From: Novipirellula aureliae
GTDB taxonomy: Bacteria; Planctomycetota; Planctomycetia; Pirellulales; Pirellulaceae
Reading direction: 5' to 3'
NCBI RefSeq assembly: GCF_007860185.1
Contig: NZ_SJPY01000002.1
Coordinates: 713,775-777,774, forward strand
DNA length: 64,000 nucleotides
The notes below the pieces were generated by a model, which was given only the letters and a program-made list of their open reading frames with translations, was not told the origin of the DNA and searched no databases. Position numbers and translations under genes: made by a program. The first letter of the stretch is position 1. Each line of letters starts with the position of its first letter. Below, piece by piece: positions 37,949-47,005 of the stretch.

Positions 37949-38004
37949 GCCAAGATTCATCGGCCAAGATTCATCGGCCAAGATTCATCGGCCAAGATTC
38001 ATCG
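37949..38004 (+). repeat. 14-base tandem repeat in the GH28-like pseudogene
   Basis: Four perfect copies of GCCAAGATTCATCG lie between the signal peptide and 'VLDYGAK'. Three extra copies add 42 bases, so the frame is kept. Confidence 0.95.
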
Positions 38005-38050
38005 TGTCTTGGACTACGGAGCCAAAGCCGATGGCGTTTACGAAAACGCC

Positions 38051-38354
38051 GCTAGCCCGGATGATTCATGGGCTTGCAAATTGTTTTGCTAACGTCTACG
38101 CCTTAAAGCGTTGACGTTCATTGCTCGAAAAACAGTCTGCGTATTAGCCGTTTTGACGTTAGCGGGCTGTCGATTTAATCGTTTAACGCTTAGCCGAAGG
38201 CGTCAGCTTTTCCATAAGCGGTCGCCTATGGCTTGGCGTTAAACAATCAGTCGAGTCAAACCGATTAAATCGACAGGCCGTTAGCCACGGTTCACACGAC
38301 AAATCACGCAGCCGTGGCTGTCGCCAAAACGGCTAATGAATCATCCGGGCTAGC
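38051..38354. mobile_element. Foldback (MITE-like) element, long copy, CTAG-flanked
   Basis: The ends are exact inverted repeats: GCTAGCCCGGATGATTCAT at 38051-38069 and its complement at 38336-38354. Both ends carry CTAG (38052-38055, 38350-38353), consistent with a 4-base target duplication. Inside are further nested inverted pairs: ATTAGCCGTTTTG/CAAAACGGCTAAT; GTCGATTTAATCG and its complement; and GTTTAACGC/GCGTTAAAC. A local hairpin AACGTCTACGC-N6-GCGTTGACGTT lies near the left end. No protein is encoded. The left ~90 bases are shared with the copy at 45463-45567. Confidence 0.9.
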
Positions 38355-38546
38355 ATCCAAAAGGCCATGGATGAGGCCTCGGCACCCGGTGGCGGCGTGG
38401 TTCTTTTCCATCCCGGAGAGTACCGCACGGCGACGATCTTTCTGATAGACAATGTGACCTTAAGATTGGAGAAGGATAGCTTGAAAGAAACGAAAGACTC
38501 CAATACCTGTAAAGAGAATCTCATGCAACAAAGACTTTTCACTTAA

Positions 38547-38905
38547 CGTTTTGTCGTCTTTTGTTTTGGTGTGCAGACGGCATTGTCTCTTGACGAGTTG
38601 GCGGCATCAACCGTTGTCTTACTATCGTTGTGGCTTGGCCCGTCAAAAAGAGGGAAGCCCGTAAGAAATAGTTCTTTCGGCAACGATTTGACAGAATGTC
38701 GACGAGAAATCAGAGGGCTCGATATCTCGGTTCTGCCTGGTTTTCGTCAATGGCTTCACCCCATCGACGCCAAACGGCAGCTTTTGCGACGCAAAACGTG
38801 ACACGACCGCGACAAAGTCGCCCTTACAGAGAGGGCCCGGTAGCGGTCGTGTAGACCTGCACTTGGCGATTCTTCTCACCACACTTCTCTACCGCAGGTT
38901 AACCA
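38547..38905. other. Intergenic region upstream of the peroxidase gene
   Basis: No convincing gene. A hairpin with nine-base arms CACGACCGC/GCGGTCGTG lies at 38802-38851. The rest shows no clear promoter or repeat to my eye. Confidence 0.5.
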
Positions 38906-41497
38906 ATGGAAAACTTCATCAGACGCTGGATTGACAATCCTCAACCCGCAAGTCGAAAAGCAACAACCAAGAAGCAGAGAAACAAACGCCGAACCATGCG
39001 TCGACGTCTCAGGGCGGAATCGTTGGAAGCTCGGCAGTTGTTGGCGGCCAACATCTTTCACAACGACGTGGTGCCGGAAGATGTGAACGAAGATGGTGTC
39101 GTTTCCGCTATCGATGCATTGACGATCATCAATCGTTTGAGCTACGCATCTCAACGCGGCGCTATTGACGACGGTGGTCTACTGCAGCGCGGACCTGGCG
39201 AAATGACGGACGTCAATAATGATGGCGTCGATAGCCCGCTTGACGCGCTGATGGTGATCAATCGATTGAGTCGTGATCGAGGTCGGTTTCGTTCGCCAGA
39301 CAGCGGCAACCACCATGACATCGACTTGCCCGCTGACGATAGGGATGAATTGCCCAGCGAACTTCCAACGGAGACGCCGCTGAGTGGCCTGCCGACGGAA
39401 TACCGATCGATCGACGGGTCGGCAAACAATCTTGAAAATACCGAACTGGGCACCGTCGGCACGCAACTGATTCGCGTTGCCGACAATGACTACGCCGATG
39501 GGATTTCGGAACCTGCTGGTGAAGATCGCCCCAGCGCACGCGAGATCAGCAACGTTTTGGCGACCGACGATGGTCTGATCAGCGATCGTGACATGTCCGC
39601 TTTCGTCTATGTGTGGGGGCAGTTCATCGACCACGACATCACACGCACACCATCGGGCGGCGAGTCGTTTGACATTGAGGTTCCAACAGGCGATGAATAC
39701 TTCGATCCGTTCGGGACAGGAAGCCAAACCATCTCGCTGACTCGATCCTTGTATGATTCCGAAACCGGAGTCGATTCTCCCCGTGAGCAAATCAACACGA
39801 TCACAACCTGGCTTGATGGTTCGGTTGTTTACGGGTCCGACGACGCCACCGCGACGGCGCTGAGAACACTTTCAGACGGTCAATTGAAGACGAGCGAAGG
39901 CGACTTGCTGCCGTTCAACAATGAAGAGACCTTTCCGGACGGAACACTGGCGATGGACAACGACGCCGGGATCGTTCCCAACGACGAGCTGTTTGCTGCC
40001 GGCGATGTGCGTGCCAACGAGAACATTGAGCTGACCGCAATCCAGACATTGTTCGTTCGCGAACACAATCGGCTGGCTGAAGAGATTGCCGCAGCAGACT
40101 CAACGCTGTCGGATGAAGAAATCTACCAACAAGCTCGAGCGATCGTGGTCGCGGAACTGCAAGCGATCACCTACAACGAATGGCTACCAGCATTCTTGGG
40201 CGCAGACACGATCAGTGATTATGAAGGCTATGACTCATCCGTTGACCCCACGATTGCCAACGAGTTCTCCACCGCAGCCTTCCGGTTTGGACACAGCTTG
40301 CTAGGCGACGATGTCGAGTTTTTGGATAACGAAGGGAACGAAAGCGCCGAAGAGATTCCGCTGAGTCAAGCCTTCTCCAATCCAGAAGCCGTGTCCGAGA
40401 ATGGAATCGATTCCATCATCAAATATCTGACGGCCGACCCTTCCTCCGAACTGGATATCCAAACCGTTGATAGCGTCCGCAATTTCCTTTTTGGACCTCC
40501 CGGATCGGACGGGCTCGACTTGGTGAGCTTGAACATCCAGCGGGGCAGGGACCATGGGTTGTCTGATTACAACTCAACGCGGGTCGCCTATGGACTCGAT
40601 CCTGTCGAAAGCTTTGCCGACATCACCTCGGATCCAGACGTCCAGGAAAAACTGGAACAACTCTACGGCTCCGTTGATGATATCGACCTGTGGGTGGGCG
40701 GCCTTGTCGAAGACCACGTAGAGGGTGCCAGTGTTGGCGAAACGTTCCAAGCGATCATCACCGACCAATTCGAGCGACTTCGCGACGCAGATCGGTTCTG
40801 GTACGAGAACACGTTCTCCGAATCGGCATTGGCCGAAATCGAAAGTACAACGTTGGCCGACATCGTTGAACGAAACACAGAACTAACCGATCTCCAAAAC
40901 GACGTATTCTTTTTCAGCGCGTCGATTTCCGGGACGGTCACAACGGATAGTGACGGGCGAACAAGCGCAAACGCCAATGACATCTCAAAGCAGGGCGGCA
41001 CCACGCAAGGTGCGTCTGATCAGGTCATTCAGCTGGTCAGCGATGGGGAAGTCGTCGCTGAAACGACAACGGATTCCGAGGGTCATTACCGCTTCGACGT
41101 TCAAGACGGTTTGCGGACCGGCGAATACGAGGTTCACTTGATCTCGCAAACCGATGACGTCGCCACAACAATCGCGATGAAAGAAGTCGCGATTACAACT
41201 GGTGATGTCCATCTGCAGGACCTTAACTTTTCAATCACCTGCGATGATAACGGCGATGAAATAGAAGTTACCCCCTCAGGCGACCACTCAGGATCACGGC
41301 CAGATTCCGGCCAGCGATCAGGTAGCGGTCAACGTTCCAATCTCGATCCTCGCTCCGGCCCTGGTTTTGGCAACGAGCAATCTAGCAACGGGCAATCTAG
41401 CCGCGCCGATCTGACGCGGGGAAGTTCGTTGAGCCCCGATCTTGTCGATCCGTTCTTTAGTGGCCAAGAGGACGCGTTTGGCAACCGGACCCGTTGA
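38906..41497 (+). CDS. Dockerin-bearing animal-type haem peroxidase
   Basis: 863 residues. The N-terminus is unusual: a basic stretch, then 'LRAESLEARQLLAA', the planctomycete 'LE.R.LLA' export-type signature. Two calcium-loop repeats follow, 'DVNEDGVVSAIDALTIINRL' and 'DVNNDGVDSPLDALMVINRL', forming a dockerin type I domain at ~55-115. The peroxidase domain covers ~160-670: distal His in 'WGQFIDHDI', 'LYGSDD'-like 'VVYGSDDATATALR', 'FVREHNRLAEEI' and proximal His in 'FRFGHSLLGDD'. A SdrD/B-like beta domain (~675-780) and a Ser/Gly/Arg-rich tail end it. Probably cell-surface; substrate unknown. Confidence 0.88.
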   Translation: MENFIRRWIDNPQPASRKATTKKQRNKRRTMRRRLRAESLEARQLLAANIFHNDVVPEDVNEDGVVSAIDALTIINRLSYASQRGAIDDGGLLQRGPGEMTDVNNDGVDSPLDALMVINRLSRDRGRFRSPDSGNHHDIDLPADDRDELPSELPTETPLSGLPTEYRSIDGSANNLENTELGTVGTQLIRVADNDYADGISEPAGEDRPSAREISNVLATDDGLISDRDMSAFVYVWGQFIDHDITRTPSGGESFDIEVPTGDEYFDPFGTGSQTISLTRSLYDSETGVDSPREQINTITTWLDGSVVYGSDDATATALRTLSDGQLKTSEGDLLPFNNEETFPDGTLAMDNDAGIVPNDELFAAGDVRANENIELTAIQTLFVREHNRLAEEIAAADSTLSDEEIYQQARAIVVAELQAITYNEWLPAFLGADTISDYEGYDSSVDPTIANEFSTAAFRFGHSLLGDDVEFLDNEGNESAEEIPLSQAFSNPEAVSENGIDSIIKYLTADPSSELDIQTVDSVRNFLFGPPGSDGLDLVSLNIQRGRDHGLSDYNSTRVAYGLDPVESFADITSDPDVQEKLEQLYGSVDDIDLWVGGLVEDHVEGASVGETFQAIITDQFERLRDADRFWYENTFSESALAEIESTTLADIVERNTELTDLQNDVFFFSASISGTVTTDSDGRTSANANDISKQGGTTQGASDQVIQLVSDGEVVAETTTDSEGHYRFDVQDGLRTGEYEVHLISQTDDVATTIAMKEVAITTGDVHLQDLNFSITCDDNGDEIEVTPSGDHSGSRPDSGQRSGSGQRSNLDPRSGPGFGNEQSSNGQSSRADLTRGSSLSPDLVDPFFSGQEDAFGNRTR

Positions 41498-41789
41498 CAC
41501 CGGTCTCGTTCTCACCCAACGGTGCAAAGCCGCTGAGGGTAGAAAGAAGAAATCCGATACGAATGACGCGGACTTAATGAGCCGACCGCGTGAACCTACC
41601 GCGTGAACCTACCGCGTGAGCCGCGGGCGTTGGCTGCCGCTGTTCCCATGCAATACCCGACAGTAGTTATTGTTGAACGTCAGATTGTCGATGCACCAAA
41701 AAACATTCGTTTTGCCCTGCGATGCCTGAAAAACCGACCATTTTGTACTGGGGATTGATGAATCAACCCACGGATTCTTCGCTGGAGTC
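41498..41789. other. Intergenic region between convergent genes
   Basis: Contains a 13-base direct repeat ACCGCGTGAACCT (41585-41619, two copies plus part of a third). Otherwise nothing recognisable. Confidence 0.5.
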
Positions 41790-43910
41790 TTAATTTTCAT
41801 TCTCCATCAGCAAAATGTCCTTTTTGGCATTTTCATAACCCTGTTGCCAGTCGGCTTGGCCGGCGCGGCTTAACAATTGGGATTTATATTGTTGCTGTCC
41901 GATCGCTGCATACTTCTCCCAATGCGTCAGCGCCTCTTTCAGATGAAGAATGGCTTGTCCCGGATTGCTGGCCTTATAATCTGCCGCGCGGATTTTTTCG
42001 GCGTAGTAATTTCCGAGGTGCGCCATAGCCTCAACGTCTGCGAGCGTGCGTTGCCACGCCTTGTCGCCTTTAATTTCCTGTAAGGCCGGCAACTCGTTCA
42101 GCACAAACTCAGCATGTCCCTGAATTTCATCCGCCATGCTTGATCCTCCTGCCTTCCAGCAGGTATCCGTGATGGCATGATAGCCTTTCCTGCCGGAGCA
42201 AGCTTCCACAGACCATTGAAAATCCCAGTCGTGCCAATGAGCACGATTCACGGCCGGAATAATCATCGACGACCGGGCCCACACAGATTGAAGCTTTTGG
42301 GTTGGCTTTCCAGGAAAGCGTTGTTGCATGGCTTTTTCGAAGTAGGCATTCGAGAGGGTAGGATCATAGCCAAGACGCCCCCACAGCATGTATTTATACC
42401 AGTGCTTTTCGACCTCGAGTTGACGGGGGGAGTCGGGCTCGGTACTGACGAATTCTCGTCCCCAGATATACCCATCCGATCCCATATGGAATCCCTCGGT
42501 TTGTTCCGCAGGAGGAAGGTTGTTGAGAAAGGCACGGACGTAGTCCGCATCACCCCATCGGAAATAGAAGATGTCGTCATTGCGTAAGTTCCACCACCAT
42601 TTTGTGCCTTTCGGTGCGTCGCGGAGAATCTCATCCACAAATGTCGGCTTCGTGTTCGAATACAAGCGGGCTTTCGCATATTTAAAGCTGAAATTAAATT
42701 CAACGCCGTCATCGAAACCCTCAAAGTGCTTCGTGATTTCGGGAATTTTCGACATCCAGTACCGATGAATAAAACGGATCTTCCGATCAGGCATCGCTTT
42801 CTTCGCATCCATCACGCCCAAGCCATACGTTTTCCAAAGCCAGTTTTCTTTTTGTTCGGGCGTGATCCGTTTCATGTTTTCGCCAGCCGTCACACCAATG
42901 CCCGCTAACAAGGGATAGGTTTCAAAAAGGCTTCGCACCGTTTTACGCATATAGTCGATGGTCGTTTCGTTGTCGATCGATCCGGTGATCCCATATTTCC
43001 CATCGGCGCCCCACACAAAAATATTCCAGGTGATGATATGAAATTCGATTCCACGATCCTTCGCATATTCCATCACCTCGCGCCAGAATTCTATTTTCTC
43101 CTCAATCGATATATTCTTGATGGTTTTCAGGTGATCCAAAACCTCTTGATTGACGGAATGCTCTCCAGCTCCTCCAGCGTATTTGTCAAACCAATTGTTC
43201 CAGTCCAAGTCCGCGATTTTCACATCATCCAACGCCACATCAGGATATTCCGGGACCTTCACCATGGAAGGAAAGGGATGTGGACTCCATAAGGTAATGG
43301 TGTTGTATCGATCTCGTGCGAGGGCATCGAGGTGCTCTTTCCAAAAATTCATATCCCACATGACGGCGATATTCTGCTGCGCCGCGTCTCCACAATCCGC
43401 ATAAGACGGCGTGCGCGCATCCAGCGGAATATTCATCTTTAAACCGCGTTTTTTAATGTAAGGCTGGCAGTCAATTTCCTGAACGGCTTCGATTCCGTCC
43501 TGCGCAATGGTTTCTGCCAGAGAGAGACCTGCATACATTGCTCCGGTCGCGTCCGCTCCAATCGCCCAAATGGTCAAAAGATCTTCGGTACGGGTAACCC
43601 GTATCGCGTAACCCTCTGCCAACATTTTCTCCAGGCCCTTTGCTCTAACTGCTTGGAGTCGCCCTGCTAAAACGTCATCGTCCTGAAGGCCCAATACCAA
43701 TCGAATGTTTTCGGATTTGTCAGTCAAAGCTGAGAGAGGTTCCATTTTCCATTCGTTTCCATTCAGCTTGATCGCCTGAGTGAGATCCTTCACCGCGAAT
43801 TGAATCGCAGGGATCTCGGAACGAGAATATATCGAAACGTTTTCCCCCAACACCATGCTTGTCCAAAGCGAGCATAAGCACGTTATCAAAGTCAGAATGG
43901 TTCTTTTCAC
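41790..43910 (-). CDS. Alpha-glucuronidase-like glycoside hydrolase (paralogue without binding module)
   Basis: 706 residues from a GTG at 43910, chosen because GGAGG stands eight bases upstream; another in-frame GTG at 43925 lies within that ribosome site. Signal peptide 1-23. It shares long stretches with the protein at 8297-10939: 'IWAIGADATGAMYAGLSLAE', '[19 protein letters not shown]', 'FHIITWNIFVWG' and 'GIGVTAGENMKRI'. It ends after the helical region and has no CBM-type domain. It lies alone between convergent and divergent neighbours, about 31 kb from its paralogue. Reaction inferred only. Confidence 0.7.
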   Translation of the reverse strand: MKRTILTLITCLCSLWTSMVLGENVSIYSRSEIPAIQFAVKDLTQAIKLNGNEWKMEPLSALTDKSENIRLVLGLQDDDVLAGRLQAVRAKGLEKMLAEGYAIRVTRTEDLLTIWAIGADATGAMYAGLSLAETIAQDGIEAVQEIDCQPYIKKRGLKMNIPLDARTPSYADCGDAAQQNIAVMWDMNFWKEHLDALARDRYNTITLWSPHPFPSMVKVPEYPDVALDDVKIADLDWNNWFDKYAGGAGEHSVNQEVLDHLKTIKNISIEEKIEFWREVMEYAKDRGIEFHIITWNIFVWGADGKYGITGSIDNETTIDYMRKTVRSLFETYPLLAGIGVTAGENMKRITPEQKENWLWKTYGLGVMDAKKAMPDRKIRFIHRYWMSKIPEITKHFEGFDDGVEFNFSFKYAKARLYSNTKPTFVDEILRDAPKGTKWWWNLRNDDIFYFRWGDADYVRAFLNNLPPAEQTEGFHMGSDGYIWGREFVSTEPDSPRQLEVEKHWYKYMLWGRLGYDPTLSNAYFEKAMQQRFPGKPTQKLQSVWARSSMIIPAVNRAHWHDWDFQWSVEACSGRKGYHAITDTCWKAGGSSMADEIQGHAEFVLNELPALQEIKGDKAWQRTLADVEAMAHLGNYYAEKIRAADYKASNPGQAILHLKEALTHWEKYAAIGQQQYKSQLLSRAGQADWQQGYENAKKDILLMENEN

Positions 43911-44447
43911 GTATCCTTCCTCCACTGTTATCCAATTGGTGATTCAAAGGCGTCGAAAATGTCTCTCGTCCCCGTTCCCCATGTTATCATTCACGGTTTC
44001 CTCAGACTATCGTTAAATCAGCGGCGAATCAAAAAATCATATGAGAGTGCGATGCTACGACTAAGAATTAGGGTTCGCCGTAGTGGACGAGGCTACGAGT
44101 CCTCCGTGATTTGCCTGACGTTCGGGACTCGTTGCCTCGTCCACTACCACTACCCTAAAATTACGCTGTGACAAATCGTTAGAGCTGAAGTTCTAGATTG
44201 CGTCGTTGCGGACCAGCGAGGAAATGGCCATACGGATGGGGCTCGCTTTCACGGAAGTCGCTTCGTTTGAATCCTCGTGATCTGAACGTGAAAGAAGCGA
44301 TTATGATGTTTGGCGAGAAGCAAGTGAAAGCTAGGCTGGTCAAAGGGAGAAGGGTAGCTTGGTTGAGTTTGCCTCTCTGGTTCCCATTGCTGCCGGCCAG
44401 GCACTGGCAGTCGAGTCGCGTCAATTTTTTTCATCAAAGGAGAAGAT
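43911..44447. other. Intergenic region with one long hairpin
   Basis: No gene recognised. The notable item is the hairpin at 44080-44147, listed separately. A purine-rich stretch with AGGAG before 44448 is the ribosome site of the next gene. Confidence 0.55.
44080..44147. repeat. Long hairpin with the same outer bases as the 12-13 kb array
   Basis: Arms GTAGTGGACGAGGC-TACGAGTCC and its near-complement (...CTCGTCCACTAC) are ~23 bases each, with a ~21-base loop. The outermost GTAGTGGA/TCCACTAC is the same as in the eight-unit array at 12331-13214, but the inner arm sequence is different while still pairing. Confidence 0.85.
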
Positions 44448-45353
44448 ATGAAGGGTTTGCTGGGTTTATCGGTCGCGTGTTTGTTGGGTAGTACGGTGAC
44501 GTTTGCGGCTCCCGTCCTCCCCGTCAAAAAAGGGTTGGTCCTCGATCTGAATGCCGATGTCGGCGTGACCGTTGAGGATGAATGCATGGTCACCTCGTGG
44601 CGGAATCAGGCGCCGGACCCTAAAGCGATTGATTTCAAGATCACCGAGGAAGGACGCACCAAGACTATCATCTCACAGAAAGAGCCAGGCACAGGTCGAC
44701 CGACCCTCAAAAAAAATGCAGATGAAATCAATGGGCATAACAGCCTTGTGTTTAGGGAAGATGAGCTGATCAACGACAATGACGAGGCATTCCACGGAAT
44801 GATAACTGGCGGCGGATATACTTGGTTTGCGGTTATAAAGCCTTACAAGCAGGGTGGACCTGGAAAAATTGACTCCATCTATCCAAACGCATTTTTCGGG
44901 TGCCTTCGAAATACAGGCAAACCTCAATTGGAGCCGGGACAATACGCAGGATTCTGGGGTTCATTCTATACGGATGGCCGAGTTTACATGGGTTCTCGTA
45001 ATGGAATGAGTAAAACGACTCGTGATCGTGTGAATACGCCTGAAGTAGAAGGCCCTCCTCCTGCAACCAACCAGTGGCACATCATCATGGGTCGGCAGGG
45101 CTCCGGGCAGGGCGTTGTACAATTAGAGCTGTTCGTAAATGATCCAACTAAAGTGGTCAATTCCCATGACTATCCTGTTGCGGATGTGGAGCCCAGCCGT
45201 ATGGCAATCGGCACCGAACGGAATGCGATCAATCATATGGGCAAAGAATCCTTTGATGGGGAACTCGCTCGGTTGTTGATGTTTGAAACCGCCTTGAATC
45301 AGCAGCAGATGCAAGCGGTCTATGACTATTTGAGAACGGTCTATTTTGAATGA
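44448..45353 (+). CDS. Secreted LamG/concanavalin-like domain protein
   Basis: 301 residues with AGGAG before the ATG and a signal peptide (1-20). The remainder reads as one concanavalin-type beta-sandwich: 'GLVLDLNADVGVTV', 'VTSWRNQAPD', 'NGHNSLVFREDE', 'YTWFAVIKPYK', 'QLELFVNDPTKVV' and the closing 'FDGELARLLMFETALNQQQM'. Such stand-alone domains bind or present glycans; no catalytic motif is visible. It stands alone and shares no strand with its neighbours. Confidence 0.75.
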   Translation: MKGLLGLSVACLLGSTVTFAAPVLPVKKGLVLDLNADVGVTVEDECMVTSWRNQAPDPKAIDFKITEEGRTKTIISQKEPGTGRPTLKKNADEINGHNSLVFREDELINDNDEAFHGMITGGGYTWFAVIKPYKQGGPGKIDSIYPNAFFGCLRNTGKPQLEPGQYAGFWGSFYTDGRVYMGSRNGMSKTTRDRVNTPEVEGPPPATNQWHIIMGRQGSGQGVVQLELFVNDPTKVVNSHDYPVADVEPSRMAIGTERNAINHMGKESFDGELARLLMFETALNQQQMQAVYDYLRTVYFE

Positions 45354-45462
45354 TCCGCACTCTACATCAATTCTTCTGACTTCTTCCGAAATCGAGCTCC
45401 CTGCAACTGATTCAGAACGACTTATAAACATGCAGTACGTGGCAACGCTTGGCATCGAGAGC
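45354..45462. other. Short intergenic stretch before foldback copy 2
   Basis: Nothing recognisable; together with 45463-45823 it forms a gene-free gap of about 470 bases between convergent genes. Confidence 0.5.
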
Positions 45463-45567
45463 CTAGCCCGGATGATTCATGGGCTTGCAAATTGTTTTGC
45501 TAACGTCTACGCCTTCAAGCGTTTACGTTCATTGCTCGAAAAACAGTCTGCGTATTAGCCGGGCTAG
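45463..45567. mobile_element. Foldback (MITE-like) element, short copy, CTAG-flanked
   Basis: A 97-base element lies between CTAG at 45463-45466 and CTAG at 45564-45567. It begins CCCGGATGATTCAT and ends ATTAGCCGGG. From the left CTAG through CTGCGTATTAGCCG it matches the long copy at 38051 almost base for base (two differences in the local hairpin loop and arm). It lacks the ~200-base inner foldback. It lies in an intergenic gap and disrupts no gene. Confidence 0.9.
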
Positions 45568-45823
45568 GCCGCATTCTCGAAATGTGGGATAGCCATTTTT
45601 TGGCTTCTGCGATCGTGTAGAGAATAAAGATGATCGAGCAATCTGGATGCGGATGAAGAATAGATCAGAAGCCTTGATCGAAACGCTGAAAGTAACAGCC
45701 ACGGCTAAAAGTAACATCGTTTTATCCAGACCCTGTTGTGTTGCATCAGGGCATCCTCGTTTTTCATCAAACGAAATGGAAAGTGGAACTCGCGGTTTGC
45801 TTCATTTATTTTGAACGATATTT

Positions 45824-46948
45824 CTAGTCGGTTCCTTCGCGTGCGAACAAGATGGTGCCAAAGCCGATATGGTCCCCCTTAAAGCCTGGTCCTTCCGGTC
45901 GGATCTTTTTGACGACGGCTTCGGTGTAGGGACAATCCAATCCCTTCCGAAATTTGTAGTGGTTGTAGACCATTTCAAAAATCGGCCGACGGTCGAACCG
46001 ACCTCGTCCCTCGGAAGCGATGGCGGTATGGTGATACTTACCGGTCGTGTCGGTGGTCTCCTGGAAGGGGACGTCGTGCCCCAGGTTGTAAGCGGCCGTG
46101 TACTCGAAACCGGCCAGGATGCGATTGTTCTCTGCACTGTATAGATCGAGACCCTGGTTCCAACCTATTTCTGCGACCACGGCCAGGTACCCCAGTCCCA
46201 GCATGGTATGCTGTTGATCACGACCACTCTCTTGGCACTGGCCTTCCGGATTAATCACATAGTGTGTTAGGCGGGCATTGTCCTTGCCGTGGTAGAACCA
46301 TTCTACCGCGTGGTCGAACATGACGCGATCGTCGGTGAATACCGCAATGGCCATCACGGTCTGGAGGGCCGCTAAAGACCAGTTGCCATTGGCAAAGTCC
46401 GCCATGTCCTTGAGTACCGGATCGTAGATGTTTCGGAGCATGGATTCCATACGTACAATATCATCGGTAGCCCACCCGGATTCGGTGTAACGCAGAATTT
46501 CAGCGGCCGCAGCGAATTTGACTCCGGAGATCCCGGCGCAGAGGATCTTATCTCGTCCACTAATGACCTTCAGCGTGGACGACCAGGCATTGAGTATCTC
46601 AATGGCCTTGTCAGCATGGGCTTGGTCACCCGTGATCGCCCACATCATGGCGTTCTGGTAGGCCGCGTTGGCATCACTCTCGTGTTCCGAGGATCTGACG
46701 CTGGGCTTTCGACCGGTTTCCTCGAATCCTCCGAGTACCTTGTAACGACTTGACGATTGCGAATGCTTTTGCAGAATCTTGAATCCGTCTAGGTAGGGTT
46801 GGGCTCCCGTTGCGACTTGCTGGCGCATGCGTTCTAGATCGGCGTGCGTATGCAAGATGCCGGGATGAACAAAGGACTTGGACTCTGCCGACACCACGGA
46901 TGCCACCGACAGGATTGCCATACTTAAGCAAAGGATTTTATGATTCAT
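45824..46948 (-). CDS. Secreted alginate-lyase-family polysaccharide lyase
   Basis: 374 residues from the Met at 46948, which begins the signal peptide 'MNHKILCLSMAILSVASVVSA'; an in-frame Met at 46999 gives a poor leader. The mature part is helical with 'HPGILHTHADLERMRQQV', 'NAAYQNAMMWAITGDQAHADKA', 'NGNWSLAALQTVMAIAVF' and 'ESGRDQQHTMLGLGYLAVVAEIGW'. These match the Alginate_lyase (PF05426) alpha/alpha barrel, used by PL5- and PL38-type lyases. His in 'RDQQHT' and nearby Arg/Tyr are likely catalytic. It should cleave a uronate polysaccharide such as glucuronan or alginate. Confidence 0.85.
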   Translation of the reverse strand: MNHKILCLSMAILSVASVVSAESKSFVHPGILHTHADLERMRQQVATGAQPYLDGFKILQKHSQSSSRYKVLGGFEETGRKPSVRSSEHESDANAAYQNAMMWAITGDQAHADKAIEILNAWSSTLKVISGRDKILCAGISGVKFAAAAEILRYTESGWATDDIVRMESMLRNIYDPVLKDMADFANGNWSLAALQTVMAIAVFTDDRVMFDHAVEWFYHGKDNARLTHYVINPEGQCQESGRDQQHTMLGLGYLAVVAEIGWNQGLDLYSAENNRILAGFEYTAAYNLGHDVPFQETTDTTGKYHHTAIASEGRGRFDRRPIFEMVYNHYKFRKGLDCPYTEAVVKKIRPEGPGFKGDHIGFGTILFAREGTD

Positions 46949-47005
46949 AACGTGTATTTTAATTACCCCAGGACCAGTTTGCATGATAAACGGCGTCAAT
47001 GGGCT

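Larger units (their letters stand above)
37883..38546 (+). pseudogene. Polygalacturonase-like (GH28) gene, interrupted and truncated
   Basis: The 5' part encodes a signal peptide and 'VLDYGAKADGVYENA', the standard start of a GH28/pectate-lyase-superfamily beta-helix. The frame then enters a foldback element (38051-38354) and stops at 38090. After the element, in the same frame, come 'ASIQKAMDEASAPGGGVVLFHP' (first part) and 'TATIFLIDNVTLRLEKDS', again typical GH28 N-terminal sequence. Removing the element plus one CTAG rejoins 'VYENAASIQKAMDEA' exactly. The reading then ends at a TAA at 38544 after unrelated residues, so the 3' three-quarters of the gene is missing as well. Confidence 0.85.

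Noticed and set aside
38051-38092. C-terminus 'SPDDSWACKLFC' of the 69-codon frame as a genuine short protein
   Set aside because: These codons come from the foldback element; the true continuation lies beyond it.
38571-38801. 76-codon frame before the peroxidase gene
   Set aside because: No ribosome site, no domain, and it overlaps repeat-like sequence.
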